Positions 1 through 12,113 of a stretch of 64,000 nucleotides of DNA are shown in pieces. How positions within the stretch are numbered: position 1 is the stretch's first letter; each line of letters opens with the position of its first letter. Origin of the DNA: Cyclaneusma minus (Eukaryota > Ascomycota > Leotiomycetes > Marthamycetales > Marthamycetaceae); assembly GCA_037179335.1 (NCBI GenBank), contig JAKZHN010000038.1, forward strand, positions 186,001 through 250,000, given 5' to 3'. A program made the translations under genes and the position numbers. A model generated the notes under the pieces. The model searched no databases, was not told where the DNA came from, and was given only the letters and a program-made list of their open reading frames with translations.

Positions 1-190
1 TGGGGGAAAGAGCCAACTCACCACAGCTCTTGCTCTCCTCAACTGTCGAACTGTAATTCTTGTGCCAATAAACGTCGCCATCTAAAGGATTGCCATCTAC
101 ATCCTCCATCTACGCCGCCTACATCGAGTTTGCTTCGGCCAAGGTCACGTACCGTTACTCCGTTTCTGGATACTATATACTACCGTCAGA

Positions 191-1428
191 ATGAACGCTC
201 CCGACAGGTTAGTACATATTTTCTTTCTTCTGCACGATTGCACCACAAGGAACGTTGGGTGAGGTAAGAGCTGTACACGGGCAACTGCCTTTGGAACCTG
301 GATGGTGCCGGCAGGAGATTGGCAAGAGATGGGAAAGTTTGAAAGGTCTTTGTGAGGAAATCAAACGAGCATCCCACGGAGAAAACGGAAAATGAAGGAA
401 AGACGCAAGCTCGAGAAGGAAGCAGGGAAAGACAGCAAGTTCGGGATGCTTAGAGGTTAGAGGGCGAGTGGGGGTAGTCTTCGTTGTCGATGTCCTTCCC
501 CAACCGGAGTCTCTACAAGTTTGCCGGACTGTTAAGACGCCACCACGTCAAGGCTTCTGTCGATTATCCCGAGGCCTCACGGCTGCGCTTGGTTTCTAGG
601 CGAAAACTTGCGCTCGCCTTGCCTCCTTCAAGTCTTCCGTTCTTGGTCCCGCAGAACTCCAGCAAGATCATACTACGAACGACCCCAAGCCGGCCACTTC
701 TGCCCATAGCAAGAGGACCCCATCAGACTCGTCAACATGCCACCCAACAACCTCATCGACCTCCCGGGAGGGCCCGTCAATCGAATCAAGCCTGTTGGAC
801 AGTATTCGCACATGGTGCCTATGCGCAAGGGTGCTGGTGCGCAGCCGAACAACGATCCAGAAACCTTCCTTCAACCCCAAAGGGCCGACCGAATTAACCC
901 GAACGTGTCGCCCAACATTGATCGTTCACGATGGGGTCTGAGACAAGCCGCAGAGATTAACAATCCTGACAGATTCGAGAGTTTCATCCTCAATGATGGC
1001 GAGAAGAAGGTCACCGAGGCCGCGGACACCCGTAAGCAGTCCTAGGCCACCAGGCGATGAGGTGCTAACTACTGTGCTAGGCACTCCAAGTACCGCCATC
1101 TTCACCTTCAACAAGGAGGACCACACTATGGCCAATGTTCTCCGCGCCAGACTGGTCAAGGATGAGCGTGTTCTCTTCGCCGCCTACAAAGGTACTGGTC
1201 CCGCCATCCACGTCCTCTCAAAGCAATACACTAACCCAAGAAACAGTTCCCCACCCTGTCATTCCCTCCTTCCAGCTCCGCATCCAGACCGATGGCACCA
1301 TCACCCCCAAGGAAGCGCTTGTCGCGGCCAGCGGCTCGATTGTGCACGACTTGGGTCAGCTGAGCAGAGAATTCACCAAGGAGTTTGAGCTGCGCAAGAT
1401 TGTCCACGGCGAGGCCGAAGCCAACTGA
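191..1428 (+). CDS. RPB11: DNA-directed RNA polymerase II subunit RPB11
   Basis: Small core subunit of RNA polymerase II that pairs with RPB3 during assembly (an alpha-subunit-like dimer). Four exons give 122 aa: 191-207, 973-1031, 1081-1191 and 1247-1428. The first exon encodes MNAPD, the usual start of the family. Exon 2 continues RFESFIL, exon 3 carries the signature FTFNKEDHT and exon 4 ends in the helical LSREFTKEFELRK tail. Introns 2 and 3 are ordinary (49 and 55 nt), but intron 1 is 765 nt, very long for this window. The end of intron 1 (CCTGACAG) copies the end of exon 1 (CCCGACAG), and an open frame from an ATG at 737 runs through it into exon 2 in frame. The short first exon is inferred from family conservation; an alternative start inside the intron cannot be excluded from sequence alone. 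Confidence 0.93.
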
Positions 1429-2089
1429 GCAGAGGCAGTGCATTAGATTTGCACAACGGGGTCTGGAGTCTGGAGATTCTTTTCTGCAATGGTGCGGCAT
1501 AGCAAGGGCGGCCCCTGGCGTCAGGTAAAAACAGGAGGATGATCGATCATTCGGCGCTGGGTCCACCCCATCTGGGGTTATCTTCGATTTCGGGGCTTCT
1601 TAGTCTGCAGCAGTTCGACACGAATTCTCTTCATGTGTGTTCGCATTCAAATGATCCTTGCAGTGACTGTCATGTGTACAGCCTCCGAATGATTTTGACT
1701 ATCACCAAAACCAGGATACTCCAGATAAATAAGAATATTCCAGGTGATTTGGGACATCCCAGGTGATTTGGAACGTTCCAAGGAACTGCTCCGAGTGATT
1801 GGGGACATTATCACCTACTGATCTCAGCACTTATTCAGACCTTCTTCATGGCACTGTACCAAGGACAGATGTCACTGGTGGCCGCAAGCACAGATGATCC
1901 AGTCGAGCTTTCCGTCCACTTCTGTGAAGAAAGTATCGCCTTGGCTGTGGATGCCGGATTCTTGGACCATATTCAGTAATTTAGTTTACACCTGTCATTT
2001 TGGGTTGTCATGTCTCGTATAACCACCATTCAGGCAGGTCTGTATTGGAAGTTGATTTCCTTCTCCCATGACCGCAGCTGTCCTAGAGC
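1429..2089. other. Intergenic region with a short degenerate repeat array
   Basis: Convergent gap between RPB11 and the hypothetical gene on the minus strand. No convincing coding sequence. At about 1730-1805 there are three to four diverged units of the dispersed AAGTGATT-type repeat, described separately. Confidence 0.6.
1730..1805 (+). repeat. Dispersed 17-21 bp repeat family, locus a
   Basis: Three to four tandem, imperfect units such as CCAGGTGATTTGGGACAT and CCAGGTGATTTGGAACGT. The same unit recurs near 12.3, 24.3, 25.3, 54.9 and 58.1 kb, always between genes. Origin unknown. Confidence 0.7.
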
Positions 2090-2703
2090 CTAGCCAAAGT
2101 CCCACTGAGATACTGGCATTCTGTTACTGAGAGCACTGCTCAGCTCCCTCATCTTCGTCTTGGCCTCCTCGCCATAATCGAAGCTTCCCCCAGGCCCTGC
2201 TCCCGACCACATGGCCGCAAAAGCTCTAGCCGGCCCAGCTGTACCGCAGATCATGGGCTCGAGGATGAGAGTGCAGCGCTCGACCACTTCCCGGTAGACT
2301 TCCGAAGCAGCTGCTTCGCCTTTGCCTGCGAGAAGTCAGTTACTGGCTACTATGAATAGAGCATGCTCTGTTTGCATCTCAAGGGGGTGGATTCAGAAGG
2401 CAGTTGGTACGCCAATGCTTACCGGGGCGAGTGGTGAATTGCTCCGGGTGCTGAACGTCTCTTCCTCCTATGATATTGTCGAGCTCAGAGAGGAAATACT
2501 GGGTACGTTCAAGGGAGTCATATGCCTGGGTGAGGGCGGGGTTCGGAGTTGGGGGTGTCCAGAGGGGATGTGACTCCAGAGCTCTGTGAGACGAATGTTA
2601 GTTGTGAAGGTAGGGTAGGGAACAGTTTGGTGGGGGCCGACCTGCGTAGCCCGTTTAAGGCATTGTTGATTAGCTCTTTGTGAGCAGCGGTAGGGAGGAT
2701 CAT
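2090..2703 (-). CDS. Hypothetical protein, three exons
   Basis: Product of 152 aa from exons 2703-2642, 2583-2423 and 2325-2090. Donors and acceptors are GTCGGC/CACAG and GTAAGC/CGCAG, with introns of 58 and 97 nt, and all junctions keep frame. The protein starts MILPTAAHKELINNALNGL, has Pro-rich LWTPPTPNP near residue 28, then charged helical stretches and a Gly/Ala-rich centre (GPGGSFDYGEEAK), and ends in PVSQWDFG. No signal peptide or membrane segment is visible. I do not recognise the family. The good splice structure and amphipathic helices argue for a real gene rather than a chance frame. The ATG at 2703 is the first that fits the exon chain. It converges on RPB11. Confidence 0.65.
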
Positions 2704-3513
2704 CTTGGATCAATCAAGGATGCTGTGGCACAAGTTGGGGGTGAAGAGTTGGAGAAGGTTGTGAGGGTGTGTGATGGTTGGAAAAGCTCAGATCTTGGAG
2801 AAGGTGCAGTGATTGAAGTGTGAAGGAAGAATGGGAAGGAACCGTGAGCGAGACTCGGCCATTTTGATAGGGATCAACGAGAGAAAATGTTCACCAGCCA
2901 ACAACGTTTCAATGCTCAACATGGAAGGCATCATTCTCATTGTCGAAGCAGAAAGAACTGAAATTGGGCCTTGACCTATGTGGCATTGAGGTTATCACGA
3001 ACTCTCTCTCGTACACGACGCGATGTCGGCGAGTTAAAAAGGCGGCGACAGGCACCTGGTTAGGAGCACTCCCCAGATTCCTTGGCCAGACACCAGTTCT
3101 GGAGCTAAAGCACTAGTATGTTGCCGAGATGAACATGTACTTTACCGTAGTATTTCTAGTTTTTCGAATCAGTATGTTATTACTTGGACTTTCCTAATTG
3201 TCGAGCAATTTTGATTAGTCGTTTCACTGCCAGTGACTTGACTTGTATCTATTTATTTCAAGCTTCAATCCTCCCACTGCCGCCGGGACATTTTTGGTGG
3301 TCAACGTGCTGTCCGGGGATCTATCCGGCTGATAGTGGTCCCTGAATTTTGGAGCTCGATAAGCTAGCCGAGTTAGCGCCTGTCCTCGTTCCACCGCTTG
3401 TTTCGCAAAATTCATCAAGCTGTCTCGAGCTCCCACCTCAAAACATCTCGCTCGATCACCGGGAGTGTAATACCGCACTCTCTACTGGTCAATCGAGCCG
3501 AGCCGCGGACACC
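2704..3513. other. Intergenic region between divergent genes
   Basis: Shared upstream region of the hypothetical gene (minus strand) and the methyltransferase (plus strand). No coding potential that I can support; an antisense frame at 3224-3478 looks like chance. The last 150 bases before 3514 are pyrimidine-rich, as in fungal core promoters. Confidence 0.5.
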
Positions 3514-5268
3514 ATGTCGGCAAAAAGTGCCAATGGCTCGGAGAGCGAGTTTGAGTTCATTGAGACTCCTAGAGCTCCCACGCCAACCTTCGAGAAGTTC
3601 GAGGACTGTGGTGTGAGAACTACTTCGGTGAGTCGAGCTGTCATGTTCGTCTGTACCCAACGCAATGTCTGATTCTTTGCCAAACAGTATCCCTCCATCA
3701 AGAATGCTCCTCTGCCCGCCGATTCCGCTGGCAGCGGCAACTTCTCCAATGCCTTGCTCATTGGCCTTGAGCTGTTCGTCCCTTACTACCTCTCATGGAA
3801 GGTCGGCGGAGGCTTGAAGACGGCCATCTTCTTCGCCCTCTTCACCTCGCTCCCAATTCTTGCTGGCTTCTGGATGGTCGTCTCTGCCGTCTCCCCTCGC
3901 AAGACCGAGAAGGCCAGATATCCTGGTCGTCCGGTTGAGCACTACCTTACCTTCAAGAACGAGGCCGACCGTATCAAGTACCGCGGCAAGAACAAGATCC
4001 CCATGGAAACTTTCCACGAGATGTACTTTGATGGTCTTGTTGACTTCAACGGGGATGCCTTGGAGGTTATGGAATACCGACATGACTGGGCTAGCTTCCG
4101 CTTCACCGTCAGCATTATCAAGTACTTCTTGTTTGGCATGATTCCCGAAGTCATTATGCACACTCGGAGCCAGGGTCAGTGTAACCCAAACGCATTTTGG
4201 GAAATCTGCTAATCCATGGTAGACGAGGAGCAGGTCCGTGACCACTACGACCGTGGTGATGATTTCTACGGTTGGTTCCTTGGCCCACGCATGATCTACA
4301 CTTCCGGTGTTATCTCCGATATCAACCGAGAGGAGTCTCTCGAGGAGCTTCAGGACAACAAGTTGGCCATTGTTTGCGAGAAGATTGATCTGAAGCCCGG
4401 TGAGAAATTACTGGACATCGGTTGCGGATGGGGTACTCTCGCCAAGTTTGCCAGTGTCAACTTTGGCGCGCACGCTACTGGTGTTACTTTGGGACGTAAC
4501 CAGACCGCTTGGGGTAACAATGGCCTCCGTAAAGCTGGAATTCCCGAGGAACAGAGCAGAATCATCTGCCAGGACTACCGTGACATCAAGGCACCTGAGG
4601 GAGGCTTCAACAAGATCACCTGTCTTGAAATGGCCGAGCACGTTGGTGTTCGTCATTTCCACAAGTTTCTGACTGACGTCTATGGCATGCTTGACGACGA
4701 TGGTGTGTTCTTCCTGCAAATTGCTGGACTGAGAAAGTCTTGGCAATACGAGGATCTCATCTGGGGTCTTTTCATGAACAAGTACATCTTCCCCGGTGCC
4801 GATGCATCCGCTCCTCTTGGATGGTTCACCGACCAGCTTGAAGGAGCTGGCTTCGAAGTCAAGGCTGTCGACACCATTGGTGTGCACTACTCTGCCACTA
4901 TCTGGAGATGGTACAGAAACTGGATGGCCAACAAGGAGAAGGTTGTGGCCAAGTATGGTGACAGATGGTTCAGAGTAAGTCTTGTTCCTGGCTTCCACCG
5001 GTAATGGAAAGATACTGACCTGTTATAATAGATCTGGGAATACTTCCTCTCCTATTCCACGATCGCCTCCCGTCAGGGCACTGCCACCTGCTACCAAATT
5101 GTCCTGGTCAAGAACATCAACTCTACCCACCGTATCGAGGGTGTTAGGTCTCAGTTCGGTCTGTCTGGCGCTCTCGCTGCCAGCAAGCAGGACATTGCCG
5201 CCTACACGTCCAAGAACGATGCTGGTGAGGTGAAGGAGAAGGTTGCCGAGACCACTGAGGCCAACTAG
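3514..5268 (+). CDS. MTS1: Sphingolipid C9-methyltransferase
   Basis: Adds the C9 methyl branch to the sphingoid base of fungal glucosylceramides, using S-adenosylmethionine, in the ER membrane. Four exons (3514-3627, 3688-4174, 4223-4974, 5032-5268; introns 60, 48 and 57 nt) give 529 aa. Residues about 55-105 form two hydrophobic segments (ALLIGLELFVPYYLSW; AIFFALFTSLPILAGFW). The methyltransferase domain, related to bacterial cyclopropane fatty acid synthases, carries the SAM loop LLDIGCGWGTLAKF near residue 262 and the downstream CLEMAEHVGVRHF motif. Just before it is RDHYDRGDDFYGWFLG, typical of this family. Length matches fungal orthologues. The name MTS1 follows the Candida gene; filamentous fungi often have two paralogues and I cannot tell which this is. 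Confidence 0.92.
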
Positions 5269-6100
5269 GCGTCTTTGGGCAAAGGCGTATCACGCTCGAG
5301 TTTCTGGTGAGAAGACTCTCGGCTCACCAAAGACTTGCTGCCTTGGCAGCTACTCGGGGTGTCGAGCATGATATGTGGATGTATATCAGTGGGCGGGACG
5401 AAAAGACATGTATGTTCTAGCTGGGTAATGCGGGAGACTGGAGGTGTATAAATCGTCGGGGCTTCTGGCGGATTAGACAAAAGTACCTTTGTGATTTAAT
5501 TGGTTGGCTGCTGACGAGTGGGGGGAGCGCTGGAGCCAACTTGAGACTTCAAATGCATAGAAACGGTTTAGAGTGAAGAAGTACAGTGTGCAGTGGCTCG
5601 AGTTGTTAGCTGCTCGTCTCGTCAACGAGAAATTCGTCTATCCATGACACACTCTTGATTTCACGTTTTCTATTATTGGTGAGGTGACTCCTGGGAGGTA
5701 CGGACTGGGGTTGTCTGTAATTACTCGGGTGGCTCCTAATTACCTGGCTTACTAGATATCGATGACTTGGATTATCTCCAGCCAACTGAATTACCATTGA
5801 ATTATCACTGAGATTTAATTTGACCGTCTAGTCTCTTTATTATTATTACTATTATTAGGGATTTCTTGGTTAGTCTCGCTCGCCGTTAGTGTGCCGCATG
5901 GCGGTTTTCGGACGGGCTGAATCCTGGTGCGCCCCCGAGCTTCTTAGCCAGCCGCCCAGCCGCCAGCCGCCTTCGCCGTGGCTGCAGCTCGTCGTCAGCG
6001 ATCATCCGTGCCATCTTTCCCACACCTTGGCCATCTTCTCCCACCTTTCTTTCATTTTGTGTGAGCCGCCTGCGCATTCCTTCTCGACCACACAGTTGCC
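5269..6100. other. Intergenic region, promoter of PAN1
   Basis: No gene seen. Contains a TTATTATTATTACTATTATTAG microsatellite-like stretch at about 5838-5860 and a pyrimidine-rich stretch ending just before the PAN1 ATG at 6101. An open frame from 5889 overlaps the PAN1 start in another frame and is a shadow. Confidence 0.5.
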
Positions 6101-9100
6101 ATGTTCTCTGGCTCCAATTCATACCTGGGCGGCAACCAGAGTGGCCGCCCAGGTGCGCCCCAGTATGCCAACTCCTTTAATACCCAACAAGGCCAGATGC
6201 CACAGCAGCAGGCTCCGAATGCCTTCCAACCTCAGCCTACGGGCTACGGACAAGCTCCGCTCCAGCAGCAGTACACTGGCTATCCTATGCAGCAGCAAAA
6301 CATGGCCTTCCAGCAACCGCCGCCGATTCCTCAGCAGCCGCAGTATACAGGTTTCCCGGGGACTCAGCAAGCACAGCAGCAATATGGGCAGCCACAACAG
6401 CAGCAGAGCTTCCAGACCGGTGCTCCGCCAATGCCACAGCAGCCGCAACAGACCGCTCTCCAACCGCCTGCGCCAGTTCAGAAGCCCCAGCCAACCGGCT
6501 TCAGCGCCATGGCTGCTTCGTTCAAAACCGAGTCGCCCGCGGAACCAAGAGGACGTCGAGCCTCCAAGACTGGCGCAAAAATACCCAATATTCGTCTCTC
6601 CTTTATCACCGCCCAGGATCAAGCGAAGTTCGAGACTTTGTTCAAGTCTGCCGCGGGGACCGAACAGACTCTCTCCGGAGACAAGTCGAGAGATCTTCTG
6701 CTTCGGTCTAAGCTGGACGGAAATTCGTTGTCGCAGATCTGGTATGCTCTATTAATACCCCAAAACGGATGACAGCTTACAGGACTAGGACTCTGGCGGA
6801 TACGACACGATCGGGACAGCTGCATTTTCCCGAGTTCGCCTTGGCTATGTATCTCTGTAATCTAAAATTGGTAGGCAAACCACTACCCACAGCCTTGCCA
6901 GAGAATATCAAAAACGAGGTGTCCAGCATGGTGGATATTATCAACTTTGGCATTGCGGATAATGCGCCAGGTTCTACTCCGCAAATAAACGAACCTCCTA
7001 CCATTCAACAGCCGCAGCCCATGTCTTCGAACTCGCAGCTACTTTCTGCCCAGATGACGGGTTTTCCAGCGCAGCAAACCGGGTTCCAAGGAGGCTTCAG
7101 TGCACAGCCAACCGGCTTCCAGCAGCCGCAGCAGACTGGATTTCCAGGTCAGCAGCAAGCTCAGCCGCAGCAGAACAGCTTCCAGGGCATGCCAAACCCC
7201 CAAGCGACTGGTTACACTGGCCCGAGGCCGCCGATGCCCCCAATGCCAACGGGATACGGTAGCAGCTTGGCCCCTTCTCAGACCGGCATGGGTGGAATGG
7301 CAGCTCCATTGAATGCTCAGCCCACTGGTAGACCGGGTCAATGGGGATTGGTTAATGCCCCTGCCACTGGTTTGCCGAACATCGATGCACTTCAAGCCCG
7401 AATGATGCCCCAACAGGGGCGGGAGGCCGGAACTTTTACGACCGCTGGCCTCTCTGGAAATGCTGTTATTCCTTGGGCTGTCACCAAAGACGAGAAGACG
7501 AGATATGATTCTCTTTTCAAAGCCTGGGATGGGTTCAACAAGGGGTTCATTGGTGGAGACGTTGCTATTGAAGTCTTCGGTCAGAGTGGTTTACCAAAGG
7601 CTGACCTTGAGCGGGTATGGACGCTCGCGGATAACGGCAACAAGGGACGACTTAATATGGACGAATTTGCGGTGGCAATGCATCTGATTTACCGAAAACT
7701 GAATGGATACCCTCTTCCGGCGCAGCTACCCCCAGAATTGGTTCCTCCTTCGACCAGAAATTTCAATGAGTCAATTGGAGCTGTCAAGTCTTTACTCCAC
7801 CAAGAATCCGATTTCCGCAAAAACTCAGGGGCTAGTCTGTTGCCACAGAAGACTGGAGTCAGCTACTTAAAGAACCATTCTTTCAGGGGAGACGGTGGTT
7901 TTAATTCGGGCCGGAAAGATGCTACGGTCTTTAAGAATAATGATGACGACGTAGGCTATAAGTCAAGTGCCCGACGCAGGCTGGGCGGCAACTCTCCGCG
8001 GCCCTCGTCTCCTTCATCATCTGTTACTTCGAGTGATGAACTGTCTCTTGATCAACTCAAAAAGAAGATCCGTGAAAAGCAAGTGCTGCTCGACGCCATT
8101 GATTTCAAAGACGAGAACGCTGCAGAGGAGGATGAAGCATTGGATCGACGTGACCGACGGGATGCAGAAGATCTCTACCGACGCATTCGCCGGATTCAGG
8201 AAGATATCGATGCTCATCCCGATGCTGCTCTGAATAACGTCGATTCTGGTGCAGAGAGACGTGCGCTCAAACGCCAGCTTCAGACGCTTACTGACAAGCT
8301 TCCCGAGATCGCATCGCGGGTGCGTAAGACAGAGCGTAGTATTGCGGATGCTAAGCTTGAACTGTTCAGACTCAAAGATGCAAAGGCACACCCCGGTAGT
8401 GCGTCGACAATTGTTGGTACAGGACCTGGCGGTGTTGTTACCGAGTCCGATAGGCTCAAAGCACGTGCCAAAGCTATGATGCAGCAGCGTTCTGCCGCGT
8501 TGACCGGCAAGAAGATCGAGACAAGTGAGGATGACCTTGCTGCTCCAAAGCGTCTGGAAGAGGAGAACATCAAGATCAGGACCGAGAAGGAGAATAATGA
8601 GCGAATGGTCCAGGATGTGGAAGACAGTGTGCGCGATTTCTCCCGCGGCCTAGAAGAGAGTCTCAAAGAAGGTAGTGAAAGCTCATCCACTGAGCATGAG
8701 AGGCGTCGCTGGGAAGATGGCCTCGGCGTCGAAGATGAGGTGAAAGAATTCATCTTCGATTTGCAAAGGGCTAGTAGAGCCAATCGCATCAGAAACGAGG
8801 ACCGCTCAGGGGCTCGTAGACGCGAAGAACCCACACGCTCGGAGAGCTCCTCTCGTTATGATAGTCCTGCACCCGTTGCCCCAGTGGAAGCAGTGGCTGC
8901 ACCCGCTGCCAAGCCTGCGGTTGGCGGCGGATCTTACGCATCCTACAAGACTCCTGAAGAAAGAGCTGCTTTCATCAAGCAGCAGGCTGAACAGCGCATG
9001 GCAGAACGTCTTGCTGCTCTTGGCATCAAGGCACCTACCAAGCCTGGCGAAACTGCTCAGCAGAGAGCTGAGCGGGAGCAGAGGGAGCGGGCTGAAAAGC

Positions 9101-10530
9101 TTCGCCAAGCCGAAGAGGAAGATGCGAAACGCGAAGCTGCAAGGCAAGCCAAAATTGCCGAAGAGTCCGGTGCTCCTCCACCTGTGGCGGATCCCACGGC
9201 GAAGCAGGGCGCAAGAGCACCTCCTCCACCGCCAGCTCGTAAGGCAGCAAAGAGTGATGCAAGCGAGCGAGAAGCACGTGAGGCTGTCAGAAAAGCTGAG
9301 GAGGAGAGGGTTCTCAAGGAACAGGAGGCCCAGCAATTGGCAACGAAAGACATGGAGTAAGTTTCGACGTCTGATTTCAATCAGGTGATACTAATAGGTT
9401 TCAGGGACGATGCCGCTCGCCAGGAAGAGGAACTACAAAAGGAGCGAGAGGCAGCCCAAGCTCGGCTGAAGGCCCTTGAAGATCAAGTCAAGGCAGGCAA
9501 ACTCAAGAAGGAAGAGGAAAAGAGACGCAGAAAGGCAGCTTCAGCAGAAGCCAAGGAGAAGGAGGCCAGACTTGCTATCCAGCGTGCCGAAATCGAAGCT
9601 GCCCAAGCACGCGAGCGCGAATTACAGCGACAACTCGAAGCGATCGACGATGAAATTTCTTCCGATGATGAGGGACCAGAGGAGACGACACCTCAAGCTT
9701 CCACCCCTACACAAGGAAGCAGCCAGGAGATTGAGAGGAAGGAGCTCTCACCACCCGCTGCTCCCCAGATTTCCATTGCGCCTCCTATTCCTCAGCCTAC
9801 AAGTCCTGTGATGTCCTCACCTCCATCGGTCAGCTCGCCCCCAGCTGCTCCTCCTGCGGACACCGAGACTCGTAATCCATTCCTCAAGAAGCTTGGTCAA
9901 CAATCGACCATCGGCGGTTTCCCTGCGACTACGCCACCTGCGCCACCTCAGCAAGATTCGTCCACTAACCCCTTCTTCCGTCTGACCCAAGAGCAATCAG
10001 CCAAAGCTGCTGAACCTCTTCAGGCCCAACCGACAGGTCGCGCGTCCAGAGTTCGTCCGGAAGAAGATGATTGGTCTGTTGTCGGCTCAGACAAGGAAGA
10101 CGACTCCTCAGACGATGAGGGCCCCGGCGCTGGCAATGCACGCCACTTGGCGTCCATTCTGTTCGGCACCATGGGTCCTCCTCGACCTCTCTCGGCCATG
10201 GATAATAAGAATGAATCCTCACCTGCCAGCCCCGCTGTCAACTCTCCTGTAGCAGCTCCACCCCCGCCTCCCCCCATGCCGGGATCAGGTGCTCCAGGTG
10301 CGCCGCCCCCACCACCTCCTATGCCCGGCATGGGAGCTCCTGGGGCTCCGCCACCACCACCGCCAGGAGCCGGCCCACCCCTGCCACCCCCCATGCCTGC
10401 TTTGGGTGGCGGCGGCGGCGGAGGCGGCAGACCGGCTGGTTTGTTAGGTGAAATTCAGATGGGTAAGGCCCTGAAGAAGACCCAGACGAAGGACAAGAGT
10501 GCTGCTGCTGTTGCGGGTCGTGTGCTCTAG
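6101..10530 (+). CDS. PAN1: Actin cytoskeleton-regulatory complex protein PAN1
   Basis: Endocytic scaffold that activates Arp2/3-driven actin assembly at cortical patches, together with End3 and Sla1. Three exons (6101-6741, 6789-9356, 9405-10530; introns 47 and 48 nt) give 1,444 aa, the usual size in moulds. Order: Gln-rich N-terminus with many QPTGY/QQTGF motifs (the LxxQxTG sites phosphorylated by Ark1/Prk1 kinases), EH domain 1 (about 164-256, LSQIWTLADTTRSGQL), more QxTG repeats, EH domain 2 (about 437-540, LERVWTLADNGNKGRL), coiled coil (about 630-800), Ala/Glu/Arg-rich helical region, an acidic stretch, poly-Pro (about 1355-1400) and a WH2-like actin-binding end (LLGEIQMGKALKK). The junction in EH1 restores the conserved W-T-L-A-D, fixing intron 1. 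Confidence 0.96.
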
Positions 10531-10898
10531 ATTATATCGTGCTCGGCGGCAGCGTGTCGGTTCTCTGGTTGTGACGCAGGGGGTAGTATGGGATGGACTT
10601 TGATAGTGGGTTGATTAGATTGATTAGTTCTATGAAAGAAGACCGTTAGTACATAAATGAACTGCAATGTGTTGCAAATTTTCGAATGATTGCTAGAAAA
10701 GGTAGAATCTGCCCCGTGTATTGTGAAATAAAATTAGCCCGTTGCACGTGATTTACGACTATTTGAGTTGCGAAAGGCTGGGGCGCACGGACCACCATAT
10801 CGCAAAGTGACGGCCTTCGCGATCTCGAGAATCGCCGCCTCGCAACAACCTCACAACAACCATCTCCCCTCGAACACTCTCCTCCGTCACCGCGCAAA
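10531..10898. other. Intergenic region PAN1-SPP2
   Basis: PAN1 3' end and SPP2 promoter. No gene. The 3' part is rich in CAACAACC before the SPP2 ATG. Confidence 0.5.
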
Positions 10899-12113
10899 AT
10901 GTCACCAAGCGCGTCATCCTCGGCGCCGGCCGCGCCCAAAATTGCCATCAAAGGCTTTTCGCTCTCTTCATCCTCAAACAAGAAACCGGCTCCCAAATCC
11001 ACATTAGGCAAAAGGCCTCGCGCGAGCTTCCTTGCAGACGACGACCACGAGAACTCCTCGTCCGACGATGAGGGCGGCGCATTCAGCAAATCCAGCAGTG
11101 TCGCAGCGGCGAAATCCAGCCGAAAGGGATTCGAGGAAGTCAGCAGCTTCGAAAACGGCGGCGCGGTCTCCAAGCGCGAGGAATCGGAAGGCGCTCGGCG
11201 GAGAGAGGATTTGGTGATTCCGAAGCTGGGGAATCGGGATTGGAGGGGTGAGATTAGGAGGAGAGGTGGGAAGGATTTGTTGCCGAGGGAGGAGAGGGCG
11301 AGGAGGGAGGCGGAGAGGAATGGGGGGGCGGGTGGGGAGGAGGTGGATGTCGTGAATGGGGAGGGGAGTCAGCCGGCTTGGGGACTGAGTGTTAGGAAGA
11401 AGGTTAAGGTTGAGGAGGGTCCCGAAGGGAGTACGGAGACGGTGGAAACTACGGTTGTGGAAACTGCTACAACTACGGCTAATGGCGATGGTGGTGTCGG
11501 TACGGAAGAAGTCGCGAAAACCGAGACAAAGGCTGAGAACGAGCTGCCGAAACCGAAGACAGACGATGAGCTGGCTTTGGAAGCACTTCTGGGCCGTTCA
11601 AGTGGCCAGAAACGGCCGGATCTGGTCATTCCTGCGGCGGCAGCACCCTCTGAGGATCGCGATGAAGCACCGATCAATGAAGACGACGCTTACCGACGCG
11701 CCATAGCCGCAGCACCCGACGTATCGACTCTCGAAGACTACGAGCGAGTCCCAGTCGAAGAATTTGGTGCAGCGCTGTTAAGAGGCATGGGCTGGAAGGA
11801 AGGCAGCGGCAAAGTGGAACGGCCCAAGGAGGTCAAGAGAAGACAGAATCTGCTAGGTCTGGGAGCGACAAAACTCAAAGATGCTGAGGAACTGGGTGCG
11901 TGGGTACAGAGAAGTGATAAGAAGAATATTCGCGATGGGAAGAGGAGAGATGAGAGGAGGCCGAAATTGAGCGAATACAATCGGGAGAAGGAGAAGAGGG
12001 ATGAGCGCAGAGAGGAGAGATATGGCGGTGGGTATAGAGACCGGGACCGGGATCGTGATGGGCATAGGGACAGAGACTCCTATCGGGAAAGGGATCGCGA
12101 CCGGAGGCGTTAA
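10899..12113 (+). CDS. SPP2: Pre-mRNA-splicing factor SPP2 (G-patch)
   Basis: Recruits and stimulates the DEAH helicase Prp2 for spliceosome activation, in the nucleus. One exon, 404 aa. The N-terminus is Ser/Ala/Lys-rich (IAIKGFSLSSSSNKKP, then GKRPRASFLADDD, both conserved in Pezizomycotina). The G-patch core VPVEEFGAALLRGMGWKEG lies at about residues 283-302 and matches the Spp2/GPKOW type. A KEVKRRQNLLGLGA segment follows, and the C-terminus is an Arg/Asp/Glu repeat (RDRDRDR type), as in other fungal Spp2 proteins. The middle, about 240-270, is Glu/Thr-rich and probably disordered. Base use between 11,200 and 11,400 is strongly purine-biased on the coding strand, which reflects the charged protein sequence. 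Confidence 0.9.
   Translation: MSPSASSSAPAAPKIAIKGFSLSSSSNKKPAPKSTLGKRPRASFLADDDHENSSSDDEGGAFSKSSSVAAAKSSRKGFEEVSSFENGGAVSKREESEGARRREDLVIPKLGNRDWRGEIRRRGGKDLLPREERARREAERNGGAGGEEVDVVNGEGSQPAWGLSVRKKVKVEEGPEGSTETVETTVVETATTTANGDGGVGTEEVAKTETKAENELPKPKTDDELALEALLGRSSGQKRPDLVIPAAAAPSEDRDEAPINEDDAYRRAIAAAPDVSTLEDYERVPVEEFGAALLRGMGWKEGSGKVERPKEVKRRQNLLGLGATKLKDAEELGAWVQRSDKKNIRDGKRRDERRPKLSEYNREKEKRDERREERYGGGYRDRDRDRDGHRDRDSYRERDRDRRR

Noticed and set aside
737..1045. Separate gene starting at the ATG at 737
   Set aside because: The frame enters RPB11 exon 2 and ends right after the exon 2 donor. It may be an alternative 5' part of RPB11 but not an independent gene.
6119..6622. 167-codon minus-strand frame inside PAN1
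   Set aside because: Complement of the Gln-rich repeats, which reads as Leu-rich; a shadow.
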